Assembly: GCA_014238285.1 (NCBI GenBank)
Contig: JABABK010000020.1
Span: 1-34,256 of the forward strand
Length of the DNA stretch: 34,256 nucleotides
Source of the DNA: Hellea sp.
GTDB taxonomy: Bacteria > Pseudomonadota > Alphaproteobacteria > Caulobacterales > Maricaulaceae
Reading direction: 5' to 3'
Below are positions 6,258 to 15,362 of the stretch, in pieces. Within the stretch, counting starts at the first letter, position 1, and the number at the start of each line of letters is the position of its first letter. The notes under the pieces are model-generated. The model was given only the letters and a program-made list of their open reading frames with translations. It did not search any database and was not told the DNA's origin. Made by a program: the position numbers and the translations under genes.

Positions 6258-8765
6258 ATGAGCGATACAAACGATAAAAAGCCAGCGGCCCGTAAGCCGC
6301 TCACATTGAATAAATCTGGTTCCGGTACGGTTCGTCAGAGCTTTTCGGGTGGGCGTTCGAAATCTGTTGTGGTTGAAAAGAAAAAACGCCGTGTTATCGG
6401 TGTTCCAGGAAAACCTGAAACATCGGGCAATGCGCCTAAGCCAAAGCCGGATGCTCCTATTGATGAAGCTGCGGAAGCTGCTCGTAAATTAGGCTTATCC
6501 AAAGCTGAATATCTAAAGCGTCAAGAAGCTTTATCTTCAGCCGCTAAAGAGCAGTCCAAACGCGACGCTCTTCGTCAAGCTGAAGAAGACGAGCGTAAGC
6601 GCCGTATGGATGAAGAGCGCAAAGTGCTTGATGCCAAGAAACGGGTTGAAGAAGAAACAGAAATGCGCCGGCTTGCTGAAGAAGAAGATCAGCGTAAACG
6701 TGATGAGGCTGAGGCCGCTCGCCGCGCACCAACGGCGGCACAAAAAATATTGTCTGAAGGCGAAACCGTTGATGAACGAACAGCGCTTGAAAAAGCAGGC
6801 GGGCGAATCAAAAAGTCGCGCGGAGCCGGACCTAAAACTAAAACAACGTCAAAATCTAACGACCGTCGCCGTAAAGGCAAGCTTACGATTGTAAGTGCAT
6901 TGTCCGGTGCAGATGATCGTCAGCGTTCATTGGCGTCCATGCGCCGTGCTCGAGAACGTGAAAAAGAACGTCAGAAACAGGGCGGTGACAAGCTTAAAGT
7001 TGCTAGAGAAGTTATTATTCCAGAAAACATCACGGTTGCTGACCTAGCCAACAGAATGGCCGAACGTACAGCAGATGTTGTTAAATATTTGATGAAGCAA
7101 GGCACGATGGCCAAAACATCAGATGAACTGGACGCTGATACAGCGCAGTTAATTGCTGAAGATTTCGGACATATCGTTAAGCGGGTTGCTGACTCTGATG
7201 TTGAAGAAGACTTCATCGATCAGGACGTTGAAGAAGAATCCGATTTACAGCCTCGCGCACCTGTCATTGCGATTATGGGCCATGTTGACCATGGTAAAAC
7301 CTCTTTACTGGATGCTTTGCGTTCGACAGATGTTGCCGCAGGCGAAGCTGGCGGCATTACGCAACACATTGGCGCTTACGAATTAACGCTTAAATCAGGT
7401 GCCAATATTACGGTTCTTGATACGCCAGGTCATGCGGCGTTTTCCGCCATGCGGTCTCGCGGCGCCGAAGCGGTTGATATTGTCATTCTCGTGGTTGCGG
7501 CAGATGATGGTGTTAAACCACAAACGAAAGAGTCTATCGCTCATGCAAAAGCATCCGGCGCGGCTATCATTGTGGCTGTCAATAAAATGGACACTTATGA
7601 AGCCGATGCGCGCAAGGTTGAAACTGAACTATTGCAATATGAGATCATTACAGAGTCAATGTCCGGGGATATTCAGTCGGTTCATGTGTCCGCGCTTAAA
7701 AAGACTGGCCTAGAGGATTTGGTTGAAGCTATTACGCTGCAGTCAGAGCTTTTAGACCTTAAGGCTAATGCAAATAGAGTTGCTGACGGTCTTGTTATTG
7801 AATCTAAAATTGAAAAAGGCAGAGGCCCCGTTGCTACGCTATTAGTGAAGCGCGGAACCCTTAAGCGCGGCGACGTCGTCGTGGCTGGGCAAAATTGGGG
7901 TAAAGTTAAGGCTATGCTTGATGGACGTAATGCCCAGTTAAAGTCAGCCGGTCCCTCAGTGCCAGTTGCTGTCATGGGATTTGACGGAGCCCCTATACCG
8001 GGTGAGCCTTTTGCGGTTGTTGAAAGCGAAGCAAAAGCGCGTGAAATTACCGAATATCGTGCTCGCAAGGCCAAAAATGATGTAGTAGGCCGTCCGAACG
8101 CGATGGCTTCTATGGAACAGATGATGGCTAAGCTTAAAGGGAAAGAAGTCAGCGAACTTCCTGTTCTTGTCAAAGGTGATGTTCAAGGCTCTGTTGAAGC
8201 TATCAAGACATCTATTGAGAGCGCGGGGAATGATGAAGTTACAGCTCGTGTTGTTCACGGGGCTGTTGGCGCGATCAATGAATCAGACGTTCTTTTGGCG
8301 AAATCATCCGGATCTCCTATTTTGGCCTTTAATGTGCGGCCAAATAGGCAAGCTAAAGAGCTAGCCGAGCGCGAAGGCGTTGAAATCCGCTATTACTCCA
8401 TCATTTATGCTCTCTTGGACGATATCAAAGGCGTCCTTCAAGGTATGTTAGCGCCAGAGCGCCGCGAAACCTTTATTGGTTATGCTGATATCCTGGAAAT
8501 CTTCGACATCTCTAAAACCGGTAAGGTTGCCGGTTGCCGGATCACCGAGGGCCGCGTCGAGCGGGCATGTGGTGTGAGGCTTCTGCGCGAGAATGTTGTT
8601 GTCCATGAAGGCATGCTATCTACCTTGAAACGCTTCAAAGATGAAGTTGAAAAAGTTCAAGCTGGTATGGAATGCGGTATGGCCTTTGAGAAATATGAAG
8701 ATATGCGCAAAGGTGATCAGATTGAATGTTTCACCGTCGACTATATCGAACGTAAACTCGATTAA
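6258..8765 (+). CDS. infB: Translation initiation factor IF-2
   Basis: GTPase that places initiator tRNA on the 30S subunit. The 835 aa have an alphaproteobacterial N-terminal extension (NKSGSGTVRQSFSGGRSKSV, about 14-33) and a long charged coiled-coil-like Lys/Glu/Arg region (about 75-145). An IF2_N domain follows (about 248-300, VIIPENITVADLANRMAER). The G domain has G1 GHVDHGKT at 341-348, G3 DTPGH at 388-392 and G4 NKMD at 442-445. Domains II, III (VLVKGDVQGSVEAIKTSIES) and the fMet-tRNA-binding C-domain (GKVAGCRITEGRVERACGVR) complete it. Start ATG is 44 nt after ylxR. rbfA and truB, the usual next genes, are not found. Confidence 0.98.
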   Translation: MSDTNDKKPAARKPLTLNKSGSGTVRQSFSGGRSKSVVVEKKKRRVIGVPGKPETSGNAPKPKPDAPIDEAAEAARKLGLSKAEYLKRQEALSSAAKEQSKRDALRQAEEDERKRRMDEERKVLDAKKRVEEETEMRRLAEEEDQRKRDEAEAARRAPTAAQKILSEGETVDERTALEKAGGRIKKSRGAGPKTKTTSKSNDRRRKGKLTIVSALSGADDRQRSLASMRRAREREKERQKQGGDKLKVAREVIIPENITVADLANRMAERTADVVKYLMKQGTMAKTSDELDADTAQLIAEDFGHIVKRVADSDVEEDFIDQDVEEESDLQPRAPVIAIMGHVDHGKTSLLDALRSTDVAAGEAGGITQHIGAYELTLKSGANITVLDTPGHAAFSAMRSRGAEAVDIVILVVAADDGVKPQTKESIAHAKASGAAIIVAVNKMDTYEADARKVETELLQYEIITESMSGDIQSVHVSALKKTGLEDLVEAITLQSELLDLKANANRVADGLVIESKIEKGRGPVATLLVKRGTLKRGDVVVAGQNWGKVKAMLDGRNAQLKSAGPSVPVAVMGFDGAPIPGEPFAVVESEAKAREITEYRARKAKNDVVGRPNAMASMEQMMAKLKGKEVSELPVLVKGDVQGSVEAIKTSIESAGNDEVTARVVHGAVGAINESDVLLAKSSGSPILAFNVRPNRQAKELAEREGVEIRYYSIIYALLDDIKGVLQGMLAPERRETFIGYADILEIFDISKTGKVAGCRITEGRVERACGVRLLRENVVVHEGMLSTLKRFKDEVEKVQAGMECGMAFEKYEDMRKGDQIECFTVDYIERKLD

Positions 8766-8775
8766 CATCTTATTA

Positions 8776-8810
8776 TCATTCGCCTCATTGTTTCAAATTG
8801 GGGCGAATGA
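8776..8810 (+). terminator. Hairpin downstream of infB, possible terminator
   Basis: TCATTCGCC (8776-8784) pairs perfectly with GGCGAATGA (8802-8810), a 9-bp stem with a 17-nt loop, starting 11 nt after the infB stop. No long T run follows, so it may be a weak or Rho-assisted terminator or a 3'-end stabiliser. The rest of the 287-bp gap is AT-rich and holds no convincing ORF. Confidence 0.45.
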
Positions 8811-8910
8811 TTGAAACTTCCATTTATTCCTATTTGTCAATAGAGGGATTTAACTTCTGGTAAAGAAGCTTAACAATGCTTTAATTTTGAGCTTTCGCAT
8901 CGAGATTAAG

Positions 8911-8939
8911 TTGTTGATTTTATTGAATAAATATAAAAT
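8911..8939 (+). promoter_or_regulatory. Candidate promoter for the DUF11 gene
   Basis: TTGTTG (8911-8916) and TAAAAT (8934-8939) are 17 bp apart in an AT-rich stretch, an acceptable sigma70-type arrangement. Transcription from here would give a leader of roughly 105 nt before the ATG at 9053. Pattern match only. Confidence 0.35.
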
Positions 8940-9052
8940 ATGGTTTACGGGAATTAACCTCTTGCTTAGGAATTATTTACCGTGTTTCTGAGCGTCAAAT
9001 TAATCATTATTTCCTATGTTGTCCGTTCCTAAAAAAACAAGGGAATGGGATA

Positions 9053-10162
9053 ATGAAAAATACAAAAACTTTCTTGAAGGCTATGCTTGGTGCAACTGCG
9101 CTCTGTGCTTTCACGACTGTTTCTGCTCATGCGGGCGGGACAGATGCCGGAACTCCGGTAAAAAATACCTTTAGTCTGACATATGATGTGAATGGCGTCG
9201 ACCAGGACGAGATCAGTACTTGTCAAACGGGCGATGCGGGTTGTTCAACTGAAACATCGACGAACTTCACGGTTGACCGTTTGATCGATTTAGCTGTTGA
9301 ATCTACTGTCGATACTGACGTAACGCCGGGACAAGCGTCTGCGACTTTGACCTTTACATTGACTAATGAAGGTAATGACGATCAGCAATATGATTTGACG
9401 ATTGTTGATGAGTCATCAAATGATGATTTTGATGCTAGCACATATACCGTGTGGTATGAAGATCCAACCGATCCTGGTGTCTTCATTGAGTTCACTGGAT
9501 CTAACTATCCAGAGCTTACAAAAGATCAAAGTATTACGGTTCAAATTCGCTCGAGTTTGGTCCCAACGTCAGCTGAGGACGGCGATATAGAAGCTCTGTC
9601 TCTATTAGCGACAACGTTAGATACTAGCGGATCTGTTGTGACGGAAGACGGCGATGGCAATGCTATGATAGGCGCTGCCGAGAACGTCTTTGCTGACGAT
9701 CCAACAGCGGGCGAAACGGCAGCTGATGATGCTGCAAACCCTGATGGTCAAGAATCTGCGACGGCTTTATATGAAGTTAAGTCGGCTGATATGGCCGCCA
9801 ATAAGACCGTAGCGATCTTTTCTGAAGACGGCTCGGCTTGCACATCAGCCCCTGTTTCAGGAACAGCTGACGATGGATATGGCCTTCCTGGTGCATGTGT
9901 GGAGTATGTAATTACCGTCACGAATGATGGGACTCAAGACGCAACAGATGTAACTGTTGGCGATGTGCTGAACGACAATTTAGAATTTGTTGATGCCGTT
10001 GCAAGCGGGTTTACGGGCGGAAGTTTCTCGCCTGCCTTGCCAGCTCTTGGTGCTGATTGTACCGGCGGTGCCTGTGATATCAATTACACTGGCGCAACAG
10101 TTGATGCGGCTTCCGGCAGCACCACGACGGCTACGGTCACAATCTACGCGATTGTTAAATAG
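9053..10162 (+). CDS. Secreted DUF11-domain protein
   Basis: A 369-aa exported protein. A clear Sec signal peptide occupies residues 1-27 (MKNTKTFLKAML...TVSAHA, predicted cleavage before GG). The N-terminal part (KNTFSLTYDVNGVDQ...FTVDRLIDLAVES) and the C-terminal CVEYVITVTNDGTQDATDVT segment followed by DVLNDNLEFV match beta-sandwich DUF11-type repeats. The mature chain is very acidic and Thr/Ser/Gly/Asp-rich, with paired cysteines (for example CQTGDAGC, CTGGAC), as in extracellular structural proteins. There is no membrane anchor, lipobox or sortase motif. AAGGGA at 9039-9044 is the likely ribosome binding site. It probably works with the large surface protein encoded next; such pairs occur in proteobacteria, but the function is unknown. 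Confidence 0.8.
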   Translation: MKNTKTFLKAMLGATALCAFTTVSAHAGGTDAGTPVKNTFSLTYDVNGVDQDEISTCQTGDAGCSTETSTNFTVDRLIDLAVESTVDTDVTPGQASATLTFTLTNEGNDDQQYDLTIVDESSNDDFDASTYTVWYEDPTDPGVFIEFTGSNYPELTKDQSITVQIRSSLVPTSAEDGDIEALSLLATTLDTSGSVVTEDGDGNAMIGAAENVFADDPTAGETAADDAANPDGQESATALYEVKSADMAANKTVAIFSEDGSACTSAPVSGTADDGYGLPGACVEYVITVTNDGTQDATDVTVGDVLNDNLEFVDAVASGFTGGSFSPALPALGADCTGGACDINYTGATVDAASGSTTTATVTIYAIVK

Positions 10163-10184
10163 TTAATCCGTAATTTTAGTTCTT

Positions 10185-10206
10185 TCCCGCAGGTTTTCCT
10201 GCGGGA
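10185..10206 (+). terminator. Hairpin between the two DUF11 genes, terminator or processing site
   Basis: TCCCGCAGG (10185-10193) and CCTGCGGGA (10198-10206) form a perfect 9-bp stem with a TTTT loop, 23 nt after the first DUF11 gene. Only a short TCTTT follows, so termination is probably partial. This would let the small secreted protein be made in excess over the 1702-aa protein downstream. Confidence 0.6.
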
Positions 10207-10245
10207 TCTTTGGCGAAGCTTAAAGAGCCGCCTTTGGCTGGGTGA

Positions 10246-13200
10246 ATGAAAAACAACAAACGACATATGTACTCACATTTAGTGATATCAGCGAGCTTGC
10301 TTGCTTTGACTTCAGGAATTGCCCATGCGAGCAATTTCGGTGTTGAAGTTCCAAATATTGCTGACATTACCTATACCGATGGCAGTGTCGAATCTAGTCT
10401 TCGGACCAATGAAGTTATATTCATTATCCGCCCTCCCGTCGATGAAAACCCGACGATTGAATTCTTTAGATATTCTTCCAATGCACCAACGCCGCAGCTC
10501 GTAACTTTAAACGGTTCAGAATTTAGCCCGTCTGGTGACATAGAAGGCCCATTTGTCAGTACGGGTGAACCTTTAAACACAGGCAATTTGCTGGATATTT
10601 CAGGTGAAGTTCCACTGATTTCGACCTCGACCTACCTTTCTGGTGAATTAATGTTTGTGCGCGTGACCAATATGGGCGCAAATTTGAACTCAAGCGAAAT
10701 CGATAGGCTGGTTGTGACCGTAGAAGCCGATAATGGCGATATGATTGTCTTGCGGCTTTACGAATCCGGACCAGATACTGGCGAGTTCTGGGCTTATATG
10801 CAGTCAACAGATGATCAAACCGGGCAATATGATGCGGTTGTGACGGCGGGAAATAATGACCACCTTACAGCGACCTATGAAGATACGATTGTTGATGCCA
10901 ATTCTGGCGGCAACGTTAAAGTCCGAGTGGTTGTCGACACGGCAGCTGTTAATCCAAGTAATACTGTTTTCGATAGCACGACCGGCGAGCCTTTAAACGG
11001 GGCGGTCATTTCACTGCTGACAGCAGGTTCTGAAGGCTATGCTAGCGTCTATGGTGTCGATGCATTTTCTGAATTTCCAGCGACTGTAACGAGCGGAGAA
11101 TTAGTAACAGATTCTGGCGGTTTAAACTACGAACAAGACATAGGTACATTTACGTTCCCATATATTGGCGAAGGCGAATATGTCATCGAAGTTATTCCGC
11201 CTGAAGGGTATAACTTCGCGTCAGCCATGAGCCCAGATGTTATCAATTCCAATACGGGCGCCGGATATTTTATCCTGGATGCATCTTATGGACGGGCGTT
11301 CTCGCAAACAGAAGCTGGTTATCTACGTCTTGATATTCCGCTTGATCCTGAATCTGAATTATTAATCACAAAATCTGCTGACCGCTCTTATGTCGATGTC
11401 GGCGATTTTATTAGTTATACTGTGACGATGCAAAATTTGGGACAACGCACTGCGCCGGCTCAAATACATGACACATTACCTATTGGCTTTCGCTATGTTG
11501 ATGGCACATCAATACAAGATAGTTTACGAATTGCTGACCCAGCTGTTTCTGATGATGCGACGCTTCTAACATACCCGATCGCCTTAATCGCACCGGGCGA
11601 AACAGTGACATTAAATTATGCCCTAGAAGTTGGGCCTGGCGCTTATCTAGGTGACGCGATTAATGAAGCTATTGCCCGGGATTCAGATGGTGATGCGCTT
11701 TCTAATATTGCGCGGGCTCAGGTAGAATTGCGTGAAGATCTAATGCGATCCCGCAGCACAATCATTGGACGTATCACACAAAATTCTTGTAATGGGGACG
11801 AGGATTGGGCGCGTGAAATAACGCGCGGCGATGGCGTTGAAGGTATTCGTCTATATATGGAAACCGGCGCTCACGCGGTGAGTGATCCAGATGGTCTTTA
11901 TCATTTTGAAGGGATCACCGAGGGCACTCATGTGGTGCAAGTTGACGAGGCCACATTGCCGGCTGGTTTCGAAATTATGACGTGCGAAGAAAATTCTCGT
12001 TATGCGGGAAGCGCCCGCTCTAAATTTGTCGATGTACAGGGCGGTGGAATTTGGCGCGCTAACTTCTACCTCAAGCAAACAGGTGATGTTGCTGACACAA
12101 CCGTCGATACCGAAGAGTTCGAAGAAGCCACTAACTACCAAAAATTTAATCAGTCCTGGATTAATAATCAGTCGGCTAAAGTCGAATGGGTTTATCCGGC
12201 AACTGACAGAACGCCTGACCGTGCCTCCGTAAATCTTGGGATTAAACATCCGGCGGGTGCCAGTGTTCAGCTGACCTTAAATGGCCGCCCAGTCCCGGGC
12301 ACCAATAGAGATCGCGGGGAAACTAGTTCTAATCGTCTCGTCGGTTTAACACGCTTTCGCGGCGTCGATATCCGTGAAGGCCGCAATGTTTTTGAAGCTG
12401 TTGTTAAAGGCGGCGACGGACAAGTCATCAAGGCTTTGTCTGAGGATGTTTGGTATGTAACCAACGTCGCCCGCGCGGCCGCCGTTCCTAATCTTTCAAA
12501 CCTAGTAGCCGATGGCCGGACAGCGCCAGAATTGGCAATCCGCCTTGAGGATGAAACAGGCCGTTCAGTCCATAATGGACAGATTGTCGATATTCAGGTC
12601 GAAGCTCCATATCAGCTATATGATAAAAATGACCGCAACGAACTTAAGAAACAAACCAATGATCTGATTGCGCCTTTTTCTGCCCGCCAAGAAATTAAAG
12701 TGGGTAATGACGGTATTGCAATGGTCAAACTCCAACCAACCCTGCAAACAGGTAAGGTTACGGTGATTGTCACGCTCGATAATGGGCGGCAAATACCTCT
12801 TTATCTATATCTGGAGCCAGAGAAACGTGACTGGATCGTTGTAGGGTTGGCCGAAGGTTCTGTCGGGTATGAAACCATCAAAGACAAAGCTATTAGTTTG
12901 TCTGATTCAGAAAAAGACACATTCACTGATGGTCGTGTTGCATTCTTTGCCAAAGGTCTGATTAAGGGTAATTGGCTCATGACCTTAGCGGTTGATACGG
13001 ATAAGCGCCGAGGCGACACAGATAGTGATTTCGCCTCAGAGATCGATCCAAATGCTTATTACACACTTTATGGTGACAGATCCTATCAAGAGCTAGAGGC
13101 GAAGAGCCGTTATCCTGTTTATTTGAAACTTGAGAAAAAGTCGGTTTCCGCGCTCTTCGGGGATTTTGATACGGATATTAGGGAAGGCCGATTGACGTCC

Positions 13201-15354
13201 TATAATAGACGCCTCTCTGGCCTTAAGGCTGAATATGTTAGTGAGAAATTACAGGTTCTTGGGTTTGCCGCTGAAACCAATCAGGGCTTTGCTAAAGATG
13301 AACTCGCCGCCGATGGAACCTCAGGAACTTATCAGCTCAGTCAACAACGTATTTTAGCGCAATCTGAAACAATTACGATTGAAACGCGCGACCGTAATCG
13401 CCCAGATATTGTCTTAGAGACCAAAACATTGGTTCGCTATCTGGATTACACTTTAGACTATCTGACGGGTCAACTGATTTTTAGACTTCCTGTTGATGCT
13501 AGCGATACGCAGTTCAATCCAAATGTGATTGTCGTGGATTATGAGACCTCTGAGGAGGCGGAACGTAATATTACGGCGGGTGGGCGTATTCAGGTGCAAA
13601 ATGGCCGTGTCAGAGCTGGTAGTAGCTTTGTACACCAAGAGGGTAGCGGACAAACCGCTGGCGTTGAGTCCAATATGATTGGCCTCGATATTGTTGCTAA
13701 GATTAATGACAATACTGAAGCGCGTATTGAATATGCTGTGACCGAAAATAAAGCGGCCGGCATTGATAGTAATGTTGCAGAAGGCTTATTGGCTGAAATT
13801 ATTCACACCTCTGAAAGCGTCAGCGCGGAAGCGTATTACCGCGAAGAAGAACAAGGTTATGGGGTTGGTCAAACAAATTCCAATACCGCTGGGTTCCGCC
13901 GATATGGCGTGAAGGGCAATGTTAGGGTCAACCAGTTTGAAAACGAAGAAACTGGTCGCCGTGGCAGTCAATCTATTGAAGGCACAGCTTATCACGAAGA
14001 TAATCTGACAACGGGCAGCACGCGCGATACCGTAGAAGTGATGGCGCATCATCAAGGTGACAAATTAAAGGTCGGCGCTGGAATCAGAGCCAGCCAGGAC
14101 GAACTTGCCAGCGGTGAGCGTAGAGACTCATTATTGGCGGTTGCGTCAGCCAGTTTACAAATTCCTAAACACGGCGCGTCAATTCAGTTCAGCCATGAAC
14201 AGCCACTAGGCGGTGACGATGCTGTTAGTAACTACCCACAGCGCACGACTATCGGTTTGACCAAAAGCATTGCCGATAAAGCCGTGGTTTCTATCCGTCA
14301 CGAGCTCTTAAATGGTGATAATGCGAATAGCCAAAACACGGTTGTGGGCCTGAACGTTTCGCCATGGAAAAACTCTACGATCACGGCTTCAAGTGACCTC
14401 GTGACGAATGTTTCTGGTCGCCGCCTTGGCGGGACAGTTGGTCTTGATCAACAAATTCGTATCGATAAGAATATGACGGCGTCTATCGGGGTCACAAATC
14501 GCAAGCTTCTGGACCAAAAAGGGACCCATGTTGATGTCTCTGCCGACGCGGCTATTTCTCCGCTTGAAGTCAATGAAGACTTTACATCAGCCTATGTTGG
14601 TCTTGGGTATAATACAGAAAAGACTACAGTGTCTGGGCGTCTTGAAACGCGTCAGGCGGGTGTGGGGGATACTTGGATTGCCAGCCTTGGCGCCGCTCGC
14701 GAATTGTCAGAAGAATTATCGCTTGCCAGCTCATTGCGCGCTGTAGCGACAGATCCGAATAATACGCTGCAAGGCGATGAGTCGCAAATCGATGCGCGTA
14801 TTGGGGCTGCTTGGCGTCCACGAAGTGAAGACACTGTCATCTTTGATCGGCTGGATATCAGTCATAAAACCAGTGAACGCGGCGAGACACGGACGAAAAT
14901 TGTCAACAACCTTGCGGCCAACACAATGGTTAGCGATCGCTGGCAGCTTTCGGCAAATTACGGCGCTAAATATGTCCGTGAAGATATTGCGGGTAAGAAG
15001 CTAACGAGCTTCAATCATTTAATCGGCGGCGAGACTCGGTTTGATATCACTAAGAAAATTGATATCGGCCTGCACGGATCAGTGCTGACAAATGGCGATA
15101 GTGCTCAGTATAGCTTTGGTCCATCTATAGGTTTTGCGCCGGTTGATGATGTGTGGATCAGCGCTGGTTATAACATTGAAGGCTTTAGCGATGACGACTT
15201 CGAAGCAGCTGAATATAGCCGTGACGGCATTTACTTGAAACTTCGGATCAAGTTTGATCAAGACACGGCTAAGGGATTGCTCAAGCGTATTTCGCCAGAC
15301 GCTTCGACAGTTGGAACGACCAAGGTTCATCCGCAGGCATTCTCTGCGCCTTAG
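10246..15354 (+). CDS. Large surface protein: DUF11, SdrD-B-like and invasin-like domains plus beta-rich C-terminal half
   Basis: A 1702-aa exported protein. Signal peptide 1-28 (cleavage after GIAHA). Residues about 30-365 form beta-rich modules. A DUF11 domain spans about 371-495 (LLITKSADRSYVDVGDFISY). An SdrD-B-like/carboxypeptidase-regulatory domain spans about 506-612 (GVEGIRLYMETGAHAVSDPD; YHFEGITEGTHVVQVD). An Ig/invasin-like region covers about 645-855 (LVADGRTAPELAIRLEDETG). From about 863 to 1685 alternating strands (YYTLYGDRSYQELEAKSRYP, SALFGDFDTDIREGRL, VSISIRHELL-type hairpins) and a near-terminal strand YLKLRIKF suggest an outer-membrane barrel-like domain. I recognise the YTLYGD/FGDFDT family as conserved in proteobacteria but know no proven function; adhesion, secretion or envelope structure are all possible. 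The ribosome binding site is weak. The stop faces the histidine kinase gene across 8 bp. Confidence 0.8.
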   Translation: MKNNKRHMYSHLVISASLLALTSGIAHASNFGVEVPNIADITYTDGSVESSLRTNEVIFIIRPPVDENPTIEFFRYSSNAPTPQLVTLNGSEFSPSGDIEGPFVSTGEPLNTGNLLDISGEVPLISTSTYLSGELMFVRVTNMGANLNSSEIDRLVVTVEADNGDMIVLRLYESGPDTGEFWAYMQSTDDQTGQYDAVVTAGNNDHLTATYEDTIVDANSGGNVKVRVVVDTAAVNPSNTVFDSTTGEPLNGAVISLLTAGSEGYASVYGVDAFSEFPATVTSGELVTDSGGLNYEQDIGTFTFPYIGEGEYVIEVIPPEGYNFASAMSPDVINSNTGAGYFILDASYGRAFSQTEAGYLRLDIPLDPESELLITKSADRSYVDVGDFISYTVTMQNLGQRTAPAQIHDTLPIGFRYVDGTSIQDSLRIADPAVSDDATLLTYPIALIAPGETVTLNYALEVGPGAYLGDAINEAIARDSDGDALSNIARAQVELREDLMRSRSTIIGRITQNSCNGDEDWAREITRGDGVEGIRLYMETGAHAVSDPDGLYHFEGITEGTHVVQVDEATLPAGFEIMTCEENSRYAGSARSKFVDVQGGGIWRANFYLKQTGDVADTTVDTEEFEEATNYQKFNQSWINNQSAKVEWVYPATDRTPDRASVNLGIKHPAGASVQLTLNGRPVPGTNRDRGETSSNRLVGLTRFRGVDIREGRNVFEAVVKGGDGQVIKALSEDVWYVTNVARAAAVPNLSNLVADGRTAPELAIRLEDETGRSVHNGQIVDIQVEAPYQLYDKNDRNELKKQTNDLIAPFSARQEIKVGNDGIAMVKLQPTLQTGKVTVIVTLDNGRQIPLYLYLEPEKRDWIVVGLAEGSVGYETIKDKAISLSDSEKDTFTDGRVAFFAKGLIKGNWLMTLAVDTDKRRGDTDSDFASEIDPNAYYTLYGDRSYQELEAKSRYPVYLKLEKKSVSALFGDFDTDIREGRLTSYNRRLSGLKAEYVSEKLQVLGFAAETNQGFAKDELAADGTSGTYQLSQQRILAQSETITIETRDRNRPDIVLETKTLVRYLDYTLDYLTGQLIFRLPVDASDTQFNPNVIVVDYETSEEAERNITAGGRIQVQNGRVRAGSSFVHQEGSGQTAGVESNMIGLDIVAKINDNTEARIEYAVTENKAAGIDSNVAEGLLAEIIHTSESVSAEAYYREEEQGYGVGQTNSNTAGFRRYGVKGNVRVNQFENEETGRRGSQSIEGTAYHEDNLTTGSTRDTVEVMAHHQGDKLKVGAGIRASQDELASGERRDSLLAVASASLQIPKHGASIQFSHEQPLGGDDAVSNYPQRTTIGLTKSIADKAVVSIRHELLNGDNANSQNTVVGLNVSPWKNSTITASSDLVTNVSGRRLGGTVGLDQQIRIDKNMTASIGVTNRKLLDQKGTHVDVSADAAISPLEVNEDFTSAYVGLGYNTEKTTVSGRLETRQAGVGDTWIASLGAARELSEELSLASSLRAVATDPNNTLQGDESQIDARIGAAWRPRSEDTVIFDRLDISHKTSERGETRTKIVNNLAANTMVSDRWQLSANYGAKYVREDIAGKKLTSFNHLIGGETRFDITKKIDIGLHGSVLTNGDSAQYSFGPSIGFAPVDDVWISAGYNIEGFSDDDFEAAEYSRDGIYLKLRIKFDQDTAKGLLKRISPDASTVGTTKVHPQAFSAP

Positions 15355-15362
15355 TTTGCTCT

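Noticed and set aside
7682-8173. 163-codon antisense ORF inside infB
   Set aside because: It is a shadow of infB codon usage; no ribosome binding site or recognisable domain, and infB is certain.
9029-9226. Antisense 65-codon ORF overlapping the start of the DUF11 gene
   Set aside because: It covers the signal-peptide region of a well-supported gene and shows no domain or ribosome binding site.
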